Below are positions 10,495-22,308 of a DNA stretch of 64,000 bases, piece after piece; positions within the stretch are counted from its first letter, which is position 1; each line of letters begins with the position of its first letter. Origin of the DNA: Cryptomeria japonica (taxonomy: Eukaryota > Streptophyta > Pinopsida > Cupressales > Cupressaceae). The DNA is taken from positions 203,686,113 to 203,750,112 of the forward strand of contig NC_081408.1 in the NCBI RefSeq assembly GCF_030272615.1, in the 5' to 3' direction. The notes beneath the pieces were generated by a model. The model saw nothing but the letters and a program-made list of their open reading frames with translations, did no database searches and was not told where the DNA came from. The translations under genes and the position numbers were made by a program.

Positions 10495-11073
10495 GTGTGG
10501 CATGCTAGAGTTAAAAGTTTTCAAGGTGATAGATATATCATGCTACTCATTGATGATTATTCTAGAATGATGTGGGTTACTTTTCTAAAAGAAAAATATG
10601 AAGCATTTGAAAAGTTTAAAATATTTAAGGCTAAAGTGGAAACTGAGATAGGATTGAAGATCAAATGTTTCAAGTTAGATCATGGTGGATAATTTACATC
10701 CGGTGAGTTTAATAAGTTTTGTGAGAAGCATGGTATAACAAGATAATTTTCTGCTCCCCAGACACCTTAGCCGGATGGAGTTGTGGAAAGGAAGAACAAA
10801 ACTATCTTGGATGCTGCTAGAACAATGATGATGGAAGCTAGTCTACCTCACATCTATTGGATAGAAGTAGTGAGCATAGTGGTTGATACATTCAACAGAG
10901 TACATATCAAAGGAGAAACCGATAAGACACCTTATGAATTATGGTTTGGCAATACACCTATAGTTAAGTATTTCAGAATTTTTGGTATTAAATCTTATAT
11001 TAGGAGAGATGATATCATTGGGAAATTTTATCCTAGATGTGATAAAGGCATATTTCCTTATTATTTTGAATGA
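10495..11073 (+). pseudogene. E3 pol: integrase core and C-terminus, with stops
   Basis: One frame carries SFQGDRYIMLLIDDYSR, MMWVTFLKEKYEAFEKF, LDHGG (second catalytic Asp), GVVERKNKTILDAARTMM (catalytic Glu) and the C-terminal TPYELWFGNTP, YFRIFG and DKGIF. Stops interrupt at 10690-10692 (in GGEF), 10744-10746 (a Gln in relatives) and 10768-10770 (also Gln). The segment holding the first catalytic Asp is lost in the upstream deletion. After 11073 the integrase tail is shifted out of frame and decays. Confidence 0.88.
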
Positions 11074-11326
11074 AATCAAATCATATAGATGTTATAACAA
11101 GAGATTGCAGAGAATTGTGAAGAGTGCTAATGTCAAAGTAGATGAGCTGAGCAGAAGTTAAATTAGAGTTTATGAGAAGGAACCAACAGCGGAAATGATT
11201 ATATTTGAACTGGTAGCACCTTTACCAGAATAGAGTGTTGAACCAGTTACTTCGGTAGTATCATAGAATTCTATAGTAACTAAAGAACAGGGAAGAGGAA
11301 CATAAAGTCAGAAGACTCCTAGGTAT

Positions 11327-12135
11327 GTGAGATTGAATCATTCAGAAGATCAGATCATTGGGGATAAGAGCAATGGAGTGATGACAAGAAGAAGACTGGC
11401 AACTAACGAGGTATGTTTAATTTCACAAGTCGAACCGGTATCATTAATTGAGGCATGTAAAGATGAATTTTGGTTGAAAGCTATGGAAGAAGAATTAGAT
11501 CAGTTTGAGAAACATAACACATGGACCCTAGTTCCTTGGCCTAAAAATAAAAATGTTATTGGAACTCAATGGGTTTTTAGGAAAAAATTGAATAAGGATG
11601 GTCAAGTTATAAAGAATAAGGCTAGATTGGTTTGTAAATGATATTCTCAGAAGGATGGAATTGGTTATGGAGAGACTTTTGCACCTATAGCTAGGATTGA
11701 ATCTGTAAGATTATTTCTTGCCTATGTTGCTTATAAAAACTTCAAGGTTTATCAAATGGATGTTAAATATGCATTTTTTAATGGGGATCTTGATGAGGAA
11801 GTTTATATTGAGCAAGATGATGGTTTTTCACTATCAGATGATACAGATATGGTTTGCAGGTTAAGGAACTTGTTTTATATGGATTGAAACAAGCACCTAG
11901 AAATTGGTATGCAAGGTTGGCTAAATATCTTTTGAAGCTTGGTTTTACTAAGGGCAATGCTAACTGTAATATATATTATAAGATCACTAATGATGATATA
12001 CTAATTATTTTAGTATTTGTTGATGACATTATTTTTGGACGTGAAGATAAGTTATGCATAGAATTTTCTAAGAATATGGAGAAAGAATTTGAGATGTTTA
12101 TGATTGGTGAGATGAAATTTTTCTTAGGTTTGTAG
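11327..12135 (+). pseudogene. E3 pol: RT, with stops and a frameshift
   Basis: RT starts with MTRRRLATNEVCLISQVEP, WLKAMEEELDQFEKHNTW, NVIGTQWVFRKKLNKDGQ and RLVCK, and is stopped at 11639-11641. The same frame continues with FAPIARIESVRLFLAY and YQMDVKYAFFNGDLDEE (first catalytic Asp), then shifts near 11860 to YGLKQAPRNWY and VFVDDIIFG, the intact catalytic Asp pair at about 12016-12030. It ends at FFLGL with a stop at 12133-12135. Unlike E2, the segment between NVIGT and the KGYSQ region is present. Confidence 0.88.
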
Positions 12136-12136
12136 A

Positions 12137-12973
12137 TTGCTTCAACTGAAAAAGGTATTTTTATCTGTCAAACTAAATACATCTAAGGAATTGTTGAAGA
12201 AATTTGGTATGGGAGATTCTAAACCAATAAGTGTTCCTATGGTTACAAGTGAGAAATTAACAAGAAAAGATGTTTCTGCACTGATAAATCATACAAGCTA
12301 CAAAACTATGATTGGAGGTCTACTTTATTTGACTCAGACTAGGCATGACATTATGAATTAATTTTGTATTGTTTCAAGATTTCATAGTGATCCTAGAGAA
12401 AATCATGAGATTGCAGTGAAAAGGATTTTTATATACTTGCAAGGTACATTAGAATATGACTTATGGTACCCTAAGGATGCTAAATTTACTTTATGTGTAC
12501 ATACAGATGCTGATTGGGCTGAAGATGTTGATGACCAGAAAAGTACTTCCAGTGGAGCTTTCTTTCTTAGAAAGAAGTTGGTTTCATGGATCAGCAAGAA
12601 ACAATCATGTACTTCTTTATCTACTATTGAAGCTTAGTATGTTGTTGCTGCTACTAATTGTACACAAGTTCTATGGATGAAGAATTTATGTTGAAGGATA
12701 TAAAGGTGGATTGTGATGCACCAATAGTTATTCACTATGATAACTCTGCTGCTATTGATATATAAAAAAATCCAGTACATTTCATTCTAAAAAAAACACA
12801 TATCTATCAAGTATAACTTTTTGAAGGATAAGATGGAAGCAAATGAAGTTAGACTGGTTTATGTGAACACTAGAAAGCATATTGTAGATATTTTCACTAA
12901 AATTCTACCCGAGGAATCATTTGAGTACCTGAGACACAGATTGGGAGTTTTTGTCCCTCCAGTAGAGACTTGA
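12137..12973 (+). pseudogene. E3 pol: RT thumb and RNase H, broken
   Basis: Blocks seen in order: KKFGMGDSKPISVPM; IGGLLYLTQTRHDIMN; LQGTLEYDLWY; TDADWAED, the RNase H signature; SSGAFFLRKK; VVAATNCTQVLWMK; and the tail block IFTKILPEESFEYL ending with TGA at 12971-12973. At least three frames are used, with a stop near 12359 and indels near 12375, 12635 and 12680. About 380 bp of 3' untranslated sequence follow, with G-rich tracts near 13134-13142, 13272-13278 and the polypurine tract at 13340-13352. Confidence 0.85.
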
Positions 12974-13352
12974 TTGATGCGGTTTGGCATCAATCCGGCA
13001 TGCATTATCAAAGATACTATTCATTCTGACAGTAATGTGGGATGCTACTGCTTAGGGGGAGTAGTTAGTTTTGTGATATAATGGTTTATGTTCTTGCTTT
13101 GATATTTTTGTTAGATTTCTGGCATTGATGTGAAAGGGGGACAGATATTGATGTGAAAAAAGAAAAAAGAAGAAAAATAAAAAGTCATAGCGAGAGAGAT
13201 ATGAATAAGAAAAATAAAAGGAGAGATATTGACATTCAAAGCTGTATGTGGAGATTATTGGTTGTCTTCCATTGGGGGAGATTTGTTTGGCATTTCTTGG
13301 TACTTAGATGTTTTTCACATCTAGTGCTGGCATCAATGCAAAAGGGGGAGAT

Positions 13353-14565
13353 TTTTGGCCATTTGGTGGAATTGATTATGTGTTGCAATTATGTTTTGTC
13401 ATTGATGCCAACACTAGCTATTTGGATACTTTACCGACACCCTTCTGGTCTCGGTAGGTTGAGTCATTTCTGGTTGATTTGGATCTGGCATGATCCAGTA
13501 TAGTTTTGTGATGGAATTGACTTGTTCATGATACTCATGCTCATATTTAGTCAGTTGGTTTTAGTCTAGTGATCGGATGCTATCTTGCTTTCTTAGAAGC
13601 TTGGCTTCTCGTTCCGGCGAGGGTTTCATCGACAGAGCTTTTGATGAAGATCTTTGATGAATTGCATAAGTGGTGTTCGTGCAAATTCTGGTGGAGTTTC
13701 AGGATGTTGTTGGTGATCATGTTCGAGAGTTGGCAGATGGAGTTCATTGCTATAGCGTGTGGACCTATACTGGGTCCCGATTGATCTAGGTTATGGACCA
13801 GATTTGATATAACGTGTGGATTGGTCCTCTCGATGTATTTCTGGGATGTCTTATGTGTTGGATATTATTTGTTCTATTTAAGGCCAACATGGTTTTAATT
13901 ATGTAATTGCTTTATTGTTTGGTGGCCGACCTAATTGTTTATGGTCAACGGTTTGTAAATATAGATGTAAGATTTCATTGTAGATCATGATGGTTATGGT
14001 TAGAGGTCATGGTCGAAGAATGTAATGTGCTAATAATGTAATATCATTCAAGTAGAGGAGTTGGTCAATCATTGGTAATCGAATTGGGTATATGTAAGAG
14101 GATTTAGTCGTCCAGTATTGAGCTTAACTGGGGCTATACTCAAGCATAGGAGATGATATCTTTTGCAGTTCAACACTTCTCTGGATTGTAGTCTGGATCT
14201 CTATGTAGTTAGTGAGGCTCCTTTTCTGATGAGGAGTGCACTCTAGGCTATTGGCCTTCTTGCAAGTGCTGCAAGTGTAGACCCCTCAATTGTAATTCAC
14301 ATAGTTACTGCAGAAGTATTATGTGACTATGGGTAGGCTTCCCACCATGTTTTTTCACTTTACTAATTTTTGCACATACAATGGTGTCATGTGGATGGTA
14401 TTTATTCTGTGATTGTTGTTTATGCTTAATTGGTTTAACTGTTATTCCAGTATTAATGTTTTGGGTTCCGGTATTAAAGTTTAAATTATTAATAGTTCCA
14501 GTAATCTATGACAACTAATTCACCCCCCACCCCCTTCTTTCAGTTGTCCTCCGGTTATTTGAATT
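13353..14565 (+). repeat. 3' LTR of Copia E3
   Basis: Begins right after aaaagggggagat but with TT in place of the TG terminus, and ends near 14565 without a clean CA, so both tips are mutated; the right border is approximate. It aligns with 9155-10417. Near its end is an inverted repeat (gacaact 14510-14516, agttgtc 14542-14548) around a C-rich loop, the counterpart of the hairpins in E1, E2 and the 30834-37588 element. Confidence 0.8.
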
Positions 14566-14589
14566 GTCTAAAATGTTGAACATTAGCGT

Positions 14590-15015
14590 TCCCTTGAATG
14601 GGAGGTTTTTCCATTATAAGAGTAATTTTTTATCCCATGATGAGAATATTGGCTGCAAGTTTTTCTTTTTTGCCAACTTGAGACTTGACTACTTCTAAGA
14701 TTAAGGATTCAATCTTGTTGATGACATCTCATGAACTATTGCTATCCTTCTTGAAAATTTTCTTATTTCTTTCCCACCACATATTTCAAATGAGGATAGT
14801 GGGAGAAATATACCAAATGCAAGAGAATAAAGAGTCTGAATATAGTAGCGGCCAAAAGTCAAAAACTAAAACAACCTCAACATGGAGAGGGGCTGGCCAA
14901 TTAGGCTTTGACTAAAGCCATTTCCAAAAAGATTGGACAAATGGGAAATTTAATAATAAATGGTTAAGTGATTCCATTGTCTCCTTACACAATACACACT
15001 TGAATGGCTATGAAT
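14590..15015 (-). pseudogene. L1-type LINE fragment: zinc-binding region after RT
   Basis: The minus strand from 15015 encodes FKCVLCKETMESLNHLLLNF followed by FPFVQSFWKWL, matching the CxxC...H...C-type zinc-binding domain (zf-RVT) that follows RT in plant L1 LINEs, although the last Cys is Phe. Further on is MWWERNKKIFKKDSNSS, the usual WxERNxRIF block that comes before the RNase H domain. One stop and a frame change interrupt it. It is cut by the E3 LTR at its 3' side and ends in AT-rich DNA at the other, so it is a small relic. Confidence 0.72.
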
Positions 15016-16369
15016 ATTTATTATTTTATTTATAAAACCTAATTAATTGAATGTTGTTGTAAAATATAAAAGAAATATAAAAATTATTTTTCATTGATAT
15101 AATACTTCTTACATGAAATATTTCATATAATTAATTTTAAATTTGGGAAAAATTCTTTATTGAAAAAGTATGAAAATATAGAAAGAATATGATAAATAAT
15201 TTTTTTTTTAAAATATTAATTTATAGTAATTATTTTAAGAAAAGTAAAGATATTACAAAATGTATATGATGCATTTGGATATTATATATAATAATAATTG
15301 TTTATAATATTTCAAATTAATGTAAGAAAGTCTTAAAATAAAGGAAAAAAGTCTTGTCATTGTTGACTTTGACAATACATGTGAATTGTTACAAAAAAAT
15401 CTTGTTAGATATTTTCTAGAAGGAATTTCCTCACAAAGCATGATCTATTACTAGGTTAAAATTGTATGGCTATATTATAGTATGTATACTCACATGATGT
15501 TACACTTACCAATAAATTCTATAGTTTTTATTTCACTTTCTGAAGGTGAATAATGTGTATATGATTCTCAAGAATGAGCTTTGGGATGTTTATAGTTTTC
15601 TTTACTTTTATCGATCCATGAACATAAACTTTATCAATTTTGCATAGTCTTGAGTGGTTTGTTTGCATTGTATTATAGGGTCCTTCCTCACCTTGTTGGC
15701 CTTTTCTTGACTAACGTGTTTGCTCCCTGGGTTATATTGTTTATATTCAGTCTAGCAAGTTTCACTTTTTTACAAAATTAGATATATGTGGTAGCATAAT
15801 TGTATTTCCCACATGAAGGTATATTTGGTAGCACTTCTAAGTTTTTCATTTTTCATCATTACAAGAAAACAAATCGAGAAGAATTTGAAGACAATATAAA
15901 ATATGTATAATATTCATTACTATTTTTGAAATAATTATATGACTAATTTTTAAGATGTTCACTAATTAAATCTTTATTACATTTGAAACTATTTTTAAAG
16001 ATTATTATCTTCTCATACAACATAAGATGAACTAGAAATAAAATTTCTTCAATTTTTTTCTTAACATATATTACTAATATTAATATCTAAGGAACAAATA
16101 CATTTTTATAGTTTTTTGTAATGTTCTATTATTTTTTTGGTTAATATAATCTGGCTAAGGTCTAGGAATTGTTAAAATATAACACAATTCCTATGATATC
16201 AAATAGCATCAATGGACAAGAACCCAATATATAGAAAGTGCCAAAATCATATACCATGATGGATTAGACACACAAGGAGAAATCCAAAAATAAATATAAA
16301 GTCAGAGTGAAACCAAATCTAGAAAACACTTTTGCCAACCTACAACTCTTTTGGAGCATTCTTTTTGAG
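15016..16369. other. AT-rich DNA without recognised genes
   Basis: About 1.35 kb, strongly AT-rich with several poly(T) and poly(A) runs and no long open frame. I see no LTR ends, inverted repeats or protein motifs. It may be an old, unrecognisable insertion between two LINE relics or LINE 3' tail DNA. Confidence 0.5.
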
Positions 16370-17790
16370 GTCCCTGATAGGGGAATCTTTGATGTCTTCC
16401 TAAAGAAACTTGATTAGTGGAAACATATAATCTTTCCATAATTGCTTGACTCAAATGCCCTCTTCTCTATTCAATGTAGCATGTAAATTGGACAACTAAT
16501 CAACAACCTAGTTACCATAGCCTTTTATATGGGAAACCTTTATTTTCTTCAAGCCTTTTATCGTCCATCTTGAGTTATGCATTATATCTTCTAATCTTCA
16601 CTTCTCACACCTCCCACCCTATAAAGAATTAATGATAAGATTTTAATTTCCTTCAATCCAAAGATTCTTCCACCCCTTTTATCTATTAATCATGAACCCC
16701 GATAGTATAGCATTAACCGTTTCTTTATTATTTGAGTCCAAACCAAAGTCCAAAGAAAATGCATTAATGAGCTGCCTAAAATAATTCTTCAATATATCTC
16801 CCTTGCCCTTCTCTACTAGGATTAAATTGGTTAGCTCCATCAAAATTGAATTCTATCCATCCTATGCTAGGAGGGAGCTAGCACATGTTGTGAGAGCCTT
16901 TGTTGAGAACATTTTGGGGAACACCAAGCCAATGAGACAATGGCCAAGAATCCCCCTAGTACTTCTTGTTTTCGTATACCTCTCTTCTGTTTCTCTTCTA
17001 TATTTTCCCAACTTCATAAATAAGGATTTCCACCGTATCCCTAATGCTCTCCACCACATTGCTCTTATTTTTAAAAACTGTCATATTTTGTTCAATCTAG
17101 ATGTTCAACATAATGATAGATAGAGAAAAATTTAAATTTTGATTTATGATAGGACTTTCAATCTTCAAGAATCAACATTCTAGGAGTTGAGGGATGGTCT
17201 TGGGTAAAGGCTAAGATATGTTCCATCTATTAAGGAAATTAGACCAAAGCTGACTAGAGAAACTTCAATGGAGGAAGAGATAGTCATTGTCTTCTTTATT
17301 TCCTTAACACATCACACATTTGATTGGCCCCACTTGACCAAGAAGTCTTAGCCTATCCCAAGTGAGTTCTCTTCTCATCCAAGCAATCCAAAGAAAGGAA
17401 ATCAATTTAGGAATATTGTGTTTGTACCACATTTTTTTTATCCCACTTGACCTTAACAAAATTGTAGAAGTGTGATCTAAATATAGTCTTGACAGAGACT
17501 TTCCCATTGTGCATATTATCCTAAACCATCCTATCCTCTCTAATTAGACCAATAAAAGGCCATCTCTCAATTTCTCCTTGAATCTGTTTGCACACCTAAT
17601 TCATCTCATTCATTAGAATTTCAAGAGTGGCCCAAGAATGGACAGGGGATGACCCAATATATAATCAATATTGTTATTTCCCTTGATATATTCAAAATGA
17701 TTCATCACTATTTTGGACCAAGGATTTTCTTGCAACACACCTATGGATCCTTTTTAAGGATATTCTTTGTATCTTGTTATTCATGTGTTT
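16370..17790 (-). pseudogene. L1-type LINE 3' portion: end of RT, zinc-binding and RNase H domains
   Basis: On the minus strand, 17750-17510 encodes the RT C-terminal tail (VLQENPWSKIVMNHFEYIKG; IERWPFIGLI). At 17507-17304 comes the zf-RVT start (MWYKHNIPKLISFLWIAWMR, LTWDRLRLLG, IKCVMC). An RNase H domain follows: IEFNFDGANQFNP at about 16820-16860 has the first catalytic Asp, and GWKNLWIEG near 16660 is the second conserved block. Stops and frame shifts are frequent. Plant L1 elements commonly carry such a C-terminal RNase H, so identity is good. The copy is separate from 14590-15015 because the zinc-binding region occurs in both. The remaining 290 bp to 18079 show nothing recognisable. Confidence 0.75.
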
Positions 17791-18079
17791 ATCCTTGATA
17801 TTGATCATCATGAAAATATGTTTACACCATAAAGGTGTATTTATGAGGCCACCTTATTTGTTGTAGTTATTCATTGTTTTACCACCTAAGTGGTGCTTTT
17901 TTGCTGTATAACATCCCTTGAGAAATTGTTATCAATCTATCTCTAGCAAATTGAATGACATGTAACCTTTTTTCTAATCATATACTATAGTATGGCTTAC
18001 TATTTTGATCTTCTAAACAACTGGTGATCTCTGTGGATGACATAACATAGAACATTTTTTTAGCAAATGGTATCGATAT

Positions 18080-19074
18080 TGTCATGCTCTATGAAGTGTA
18101 CCTGTACCAGCAACCACAATGCACTCAATAAATCATTATAAGCATGGTTAGAAGATTTAAATCAAAGACATGTAAAACCATAGCTAATCGACTTATTGCC
18201 TCCTAGTAAATGCAAGTATGAAAAATGCTCTCAGATCAGATTATGCAAAATTGAGTGACTTGACTACACTTAGATGGAGGATTTGAATGCTGAAAAATGC
18301 ATGATCTAGCAAGAATAGCATGATTAAGCTATATAAGTTCATGAATGATCTAGAAAATTAACTAGAATGAAGATGCAATTAAGCTAAAATGAGCATGATA
18401 ACATTGCTAAGAAATGATAAACTAGAAGATAGATGCCTATAATAACAATGCTTAAGCTATGAATGAGATGGGATCCATATTGCTCAAAATGAGGTCTACT
18501 TATAGGATTTTCCAAGGCTAGGGGTGAGTTGGCATGAATCAATGGTTAAATTGGAGGAGGTTGGCAAAGGGGGTTGGATTAAAGGGAACATCTGTCATCT
18601 CTATGGTGACAAGTGTCAAGAGGCTTCTAGAAGAGGTTAGATGAAAGGAAACACTTAGTGATAAGTGTCACAAGGTTCTAGAAGATGTTGGATGAAAGGG
18701 GACATGGTGGTAGGTAGAATGGGTTAGGTTTAGGAATGGTTAGGTTTACGAGTGGTAGAAGTTAGGAGAATTTGAATTTAAAAATTCAAATAATATGAAA
18801 AGGCTAATTAATCTCAACAACTCATAAATTTGATTTGTTTTAATTAATTGAAGGATTAGAAGAAATGATTTGATGGGGGAAATTAATTAATTTGAATTAA
18901 TTAATTGAAGGGGTGAAATGAACTTATTAAATCAATCCTTAGATCTATTAATAAGTATATGAATGAGAGATTTAATCAAATTGCTTAGTGAATTTAATTA
19001 AATTGGGAAGGAGAGATTAATTAAATAATTGCTTATTTAATTAATTATCTTTGGACCATTGTTAGGTGTATACA
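18080..19074 (-). repeat. 3' LTR of the Tat-like Gypsy element (995 bp)
   Basis: TG at 18080 and CA at 19074; nearly identical to 30479-30833 joined with 37589-38259. The most obvious difference is about 25 bp near 37705-37730 present only in the other copy. The high similarity suggests a fairly recent insertion compared with the Copia elements around it. Confidence 0.93.
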
Positions 19075-19092
19075 TTTTGCCCCTCTTTGAAG
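19075..19092 (-). promoter_or_regulatory. Polypurine tract of the Tat-like Gypsy element
   Basis: Minus strand AAAGAGGGGCAAAA directly precedes the LTR start TGTATACACCTA, which is the expected place and composition for the plus-strand primer. Confidence 0.8.
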
Positions 19093-20900
19093 CGAGGTGT
19101 GATGATGCATTGATTTAAAGAATAATCTCATTTTGATGTTGATATTGATTTGATAGGATGCCCTAGCTCTTGATTGCTAAATTCCGGTATGATGATGCCC
19201 CCTTAAGAGATCAATTGAGATAATTGATCTCTGGAGTTTTTGCGAGATTGATATCCCGATAGATTTGATTTGATTTCTGCAACTATGTTTGATGAAAATG
19301 TGAGTTCTTTGATTAGCTTGATTTCTTAGATTAATAAGATTGAAAAATATTGATTGATTAGATTCAGTCTGGTTTGAGGAAGGATTCATCCTGTATAAGA
19401 CAACGATGATCAAAGCGTCTAGTTTCAGAAAGGATTCATCTTGTATAAGACATGATTAGAACGTTTGGTTTCAGAAAGGATACATCCTGTATAAGACATG
19501 AATTAGAATCAGATTGTCTGGTTTTAGGAAGGATATATCATGTATAAGACATGATAGATTGATTAGGTTTGATTGATTGATTTGACTTGATAAGTTGATT
19601 AGATAAAGAACTGACATTTTGTTGATATCAAGATGCTGAAATATTTGGATATGTTGATTGTTGATTCTATTGAGAGAGATAACATAAGAGTTGATAATAT
19701 CATGAGAGAGATGAGTCATCATTCAGATTGCATATACACTTGTGATGATACTTTGATGATTCCTGCGATATATTTATCATTGGATAAAAGAAGCTTTTAG
19801 GATCCCATGCAAGAATGAAATGCAAGCTAAAATATAAATGAAAATGCAATGGAATGCAAAGCTATGACCGGACCAGTCACTAGATTATTTTGTGTTTTTG
19901 TCATCATTGAGCTTTTGAAATGTGGGAAGTGAGTGCAAACATCGATGGTATAGTTAAACCATGATGACCTGAGTACTTATTTTCCTGGATTTTGATATAG
20001 CAAGTTAACACAAGCATCGAGGTATAATTGAACCAAGTTTACCTAAGTGTTGTTTGCATAAAACAAGTAGTATTAATCATTTCAATGCGCAAATTGGAAA
20101 TGTCTTCAATGATATTCTGATGATCATGTCCCGAGACAAATTTGAACATATTAATGGTTAATTTTTAGACAGTAGACAAGAAAAATATCATGTTGCTTCC
20201 TTGTTCCTCTAGTCAATGACATCCTGGAGTCACTCAGAAATCATGATAGTGAAAAGCATTATAGAAAAGTTGAACAATCATGTTACAATCATTATTCAAT
20301 AAGATATTATCCACTAAAAAGTGTGAGATGTCCTTAGATTGATTTCATGATAGCTTGATAGTTGATAGTTTGATCTTGTGTTCAATGTTGGATGTGTCTT
20401 AGTTTTTTCTTAATAAGATTTGTCTAACTGTGTGTTCTACTTGTTTGGTTCAGCTCAAAATTGACCAAAAGTTTTGTTTGCCCCCAGCTAGGTGCAGGAT
20501 TTTGCCCCAAGCTTAGAAACAAAGTCGTTATGATATATCTAGTGATCCAAACCATGGTAAGAAGCCACTTGGGATGTCTGTGTATGTATAAAGGCTTTAT
20601 GATGGTCATGCATAGCACTGATGGAAGAATGAATGCATGAACTAATAGATGGAAGAGCTAGCAGGCAGATAGCGCCTATTTGCCAGGTTTTCACCATCTA
20701 TTTTTATTGCACTTTTTCTGATATTTGATTATTTTTCTTTTTAGCTTTTTTGGATTTTTCTACTTTTTCCCTTTTTTTTTCATTTTTTCAGATTTTTCAC
20801 TATTTTTGAGTTTTTTGATTTTTCACTGTTTTTGATTTTTTCTGATTTTTCACTATTTTGATTTTTCTTATTTTTCACTGTTTTTGATTTTTATGATTTT
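19093..20900 (-). other. Long 3' noncoding region of the Tat-like Gypsy element
   Basis: About 1.8 kb between integrase and the polypurine tract. It holds a tandem repeat at 19372-19550 and a T-rich low-complexity stretch (20700-20900, gatttttcactgttttt-like units) right behind the pol stop. Open frames of 60-80 codons on the minus strand around 19177-19722 are Asn/Ile/Ser-rich and repeat-derived; I do not regard them as genes. Long 3' regions are usual in Tat elements. Confidence 0.6.
19372..19550. repeat. Tandem repeat, four units of about 46-54 bp
   Basis: Four diverged copies of a unit with the core ggattcatcctgtataagac, beginning near 19372, 19422, 19468 and 19521. The spacing varies because the tail of each unit differs. 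It lies in the 3' noncoding part of the Gypsy element. Confidence 0.8.
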
Positions 20901-21821
20901 TCAGACATAGAACTTCTTCAGGTGCGTGCTATTGATAGGTTCCTCGAGCTAATCTCCATCCTGTGTTGATAGCTGATATGTTCCCGACCCAAATACTACT
21001 ATGACCACAAACAGGCCTAACTAGTTTGGTTCAAATTTTCCTTTCTTTTCTCAATCTGCCTGGTTGCGTGGATTTTCCTTTAGCACTAGTTCTCCAACTT
21101 GAAATATTCTTGGTTTAACCTTATGATTATAGCTCTGGCACATTCTTTGCTGATATACCTTTAGATGATCAAAGGAACTATGTCTGCATTCATAGATCAG
21201 TTCTAACTCTTGCTGTCTAGATACTCTTTGTTCTTCATCTAGGATGAGACCTTTTAGTGATACACGCAGAGAAGGTATCTCTACTTTGATTGGCAATATG
21301 GCTTCTGATCCATATACAAGAGAGAAAGGTATGGCACCTGTCGGTGTGCGGATACTGGTGTGGTAAGCCCATAGAGCAGGGTTTAGTTGGATATACCAAT
21401 CTTTCCTGGCATCATTCACTGTCTTTTTAAGAATTTTTAGGATAGTTTTGTTAGATGCCTCTGCCTGCCCATTTCCTTGTGGATAATATGGTGTGGAGAA
21501 TCTGTGCTAGATTTTGAACTTCTCACATAGCTCTTGTACATCTTGATTCTTGAATGGTCACCCATTATCAATGATAATGGTCATTTGTATTCCATAGCGA
21601 CAAATGATGTAACTCAAGATAGATGCAGCAATTTGTATTCCTATGATGTTGATGAGAGGTACTTCTTCAATCCATTTTGTAAAATATTTTGTAGCTACCA
21701 GGATGAATTTGTGTGCATTAGATGAGGAAGGATTTATCTTTCCTACTGGATCAAGTCCCCATTGACAAAAAGGCCAAGATGTTGCTAAATCATGTAGTTC
21801 TTGTGCTGGTGCATGGATCAA
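20901..21821 (-). pseudogene. Tat-like Gypsy pol: integrase
   Basis: The core begins near HDLATSWPFCQWGLDPVG with the first catalytic Asp, then VATKYFTKW, IIIDNG with the second Asp, and QGNGQAEASNKTI with the Glu (about 21466-21480). The C-terminal part follows (WAYHTSIRTPTGAIPFSLVY; KVKPRIFQVGELVL) and ends with EPINSTHLKKFYV and a TGA at 20903-20901, the normal end of Tat pol. Two in-frame stops interrupt the core near 21557 and 21510. A frameshift separates it from the RNase H part upstream. The catalytic D-D-E is complete. Confidence 0.9.
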
Positions 21822-22308
21822 ATTCCCATGGATCTAACATTGTTTGCATGTGCTTGCTATCTTAAAATAATCTCGAAAGGGTAAGACCACTTGAATGAGT
21901 GCCACAAATGCTGTTATGGACTTCATTTAGGGCCTTCTCAGATTCTTCTTGTTCGAGACATCTTAAGAGAGTACCATCTAGACCTCATTTATACAGGGTA
22001 TCCACTATGAGAGTAAAATAAGAGGATTGGTGAATAAAGTTTCTCTTTTGGTTCTTTGATAAGTTAGGAGGTAGGATATTATCTTTCAAGTATGTGTAAG
22101 TTTGGCCATCGCGGGAGGAATTGTGTCCAATAAGTTGACAGATGGTTTGGGAATCTGGACAATTATAGGCGAGATGAAACAACTCTTCAACCAGGAATTC
22201 ATAACGTTGTTGATTTTCCTGTGTCTGCAATAGAGAAGCAAGTGTAGCTATGGCATCTACTACTTTGTTATCATTTCTTGGAATCTGTTCAAAAGTTATT
22301 TCTACAAA
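21822..22308 (-). pseudogene. Tat-like Gypsy pol: region between second RNase H and integrase
   Basis: In frame with RT down to about 21985, then shifted. It encodes LSKNQKRNFIHQSSYFTLIVDTLYKRG and, after the shift, CGTHSSG and CKQC, the His-His-Cys-Cys zinc finger at the integrase N-terminus. The second-His and Cys spacing is hard to follow because of the frame change and stops near 21840-21900. Confidence 0.75.

Larger units (their letters stand above)
10418..14565 (+). mobile_element. Copia LTR retrotransposon E3, lacking gag and protease
   Basis: Between two homologous LTRs the internal region is only about 2.9 kb: after about 75 bp of leader it enters integrase directly, so gag, protease and the start of integrase are deleted. 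Integrase, RT and RNase H follow in normal order with many stops and frameshifts. It is the same family as E2, with coding blocks readily aligned. It cannot have moved in its present form; it is either a deletion derivative or a recombination product of a tandem array. Confidence 0.85.

Noticed and set aside
16803-17123. 106-codon plus-strand frame
   Set aside because: It lies opposite LINE zinc-binding and RNase H motifs that are recognised on the minus strand.
19177-19722. Two Asn/Ser/Ile-rich minus-strand frames behind Gypsy integrase as a possible extra ORF
   Set aside because: They overlap the tandem repeat and show composition repeats only; no start, no motif.
20700-20900. T-rich stretch as possible terminator or regulatory element
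   Set aside because: Low-complexity sequence at the same place in many Tat elements; no specific signal can be supported.
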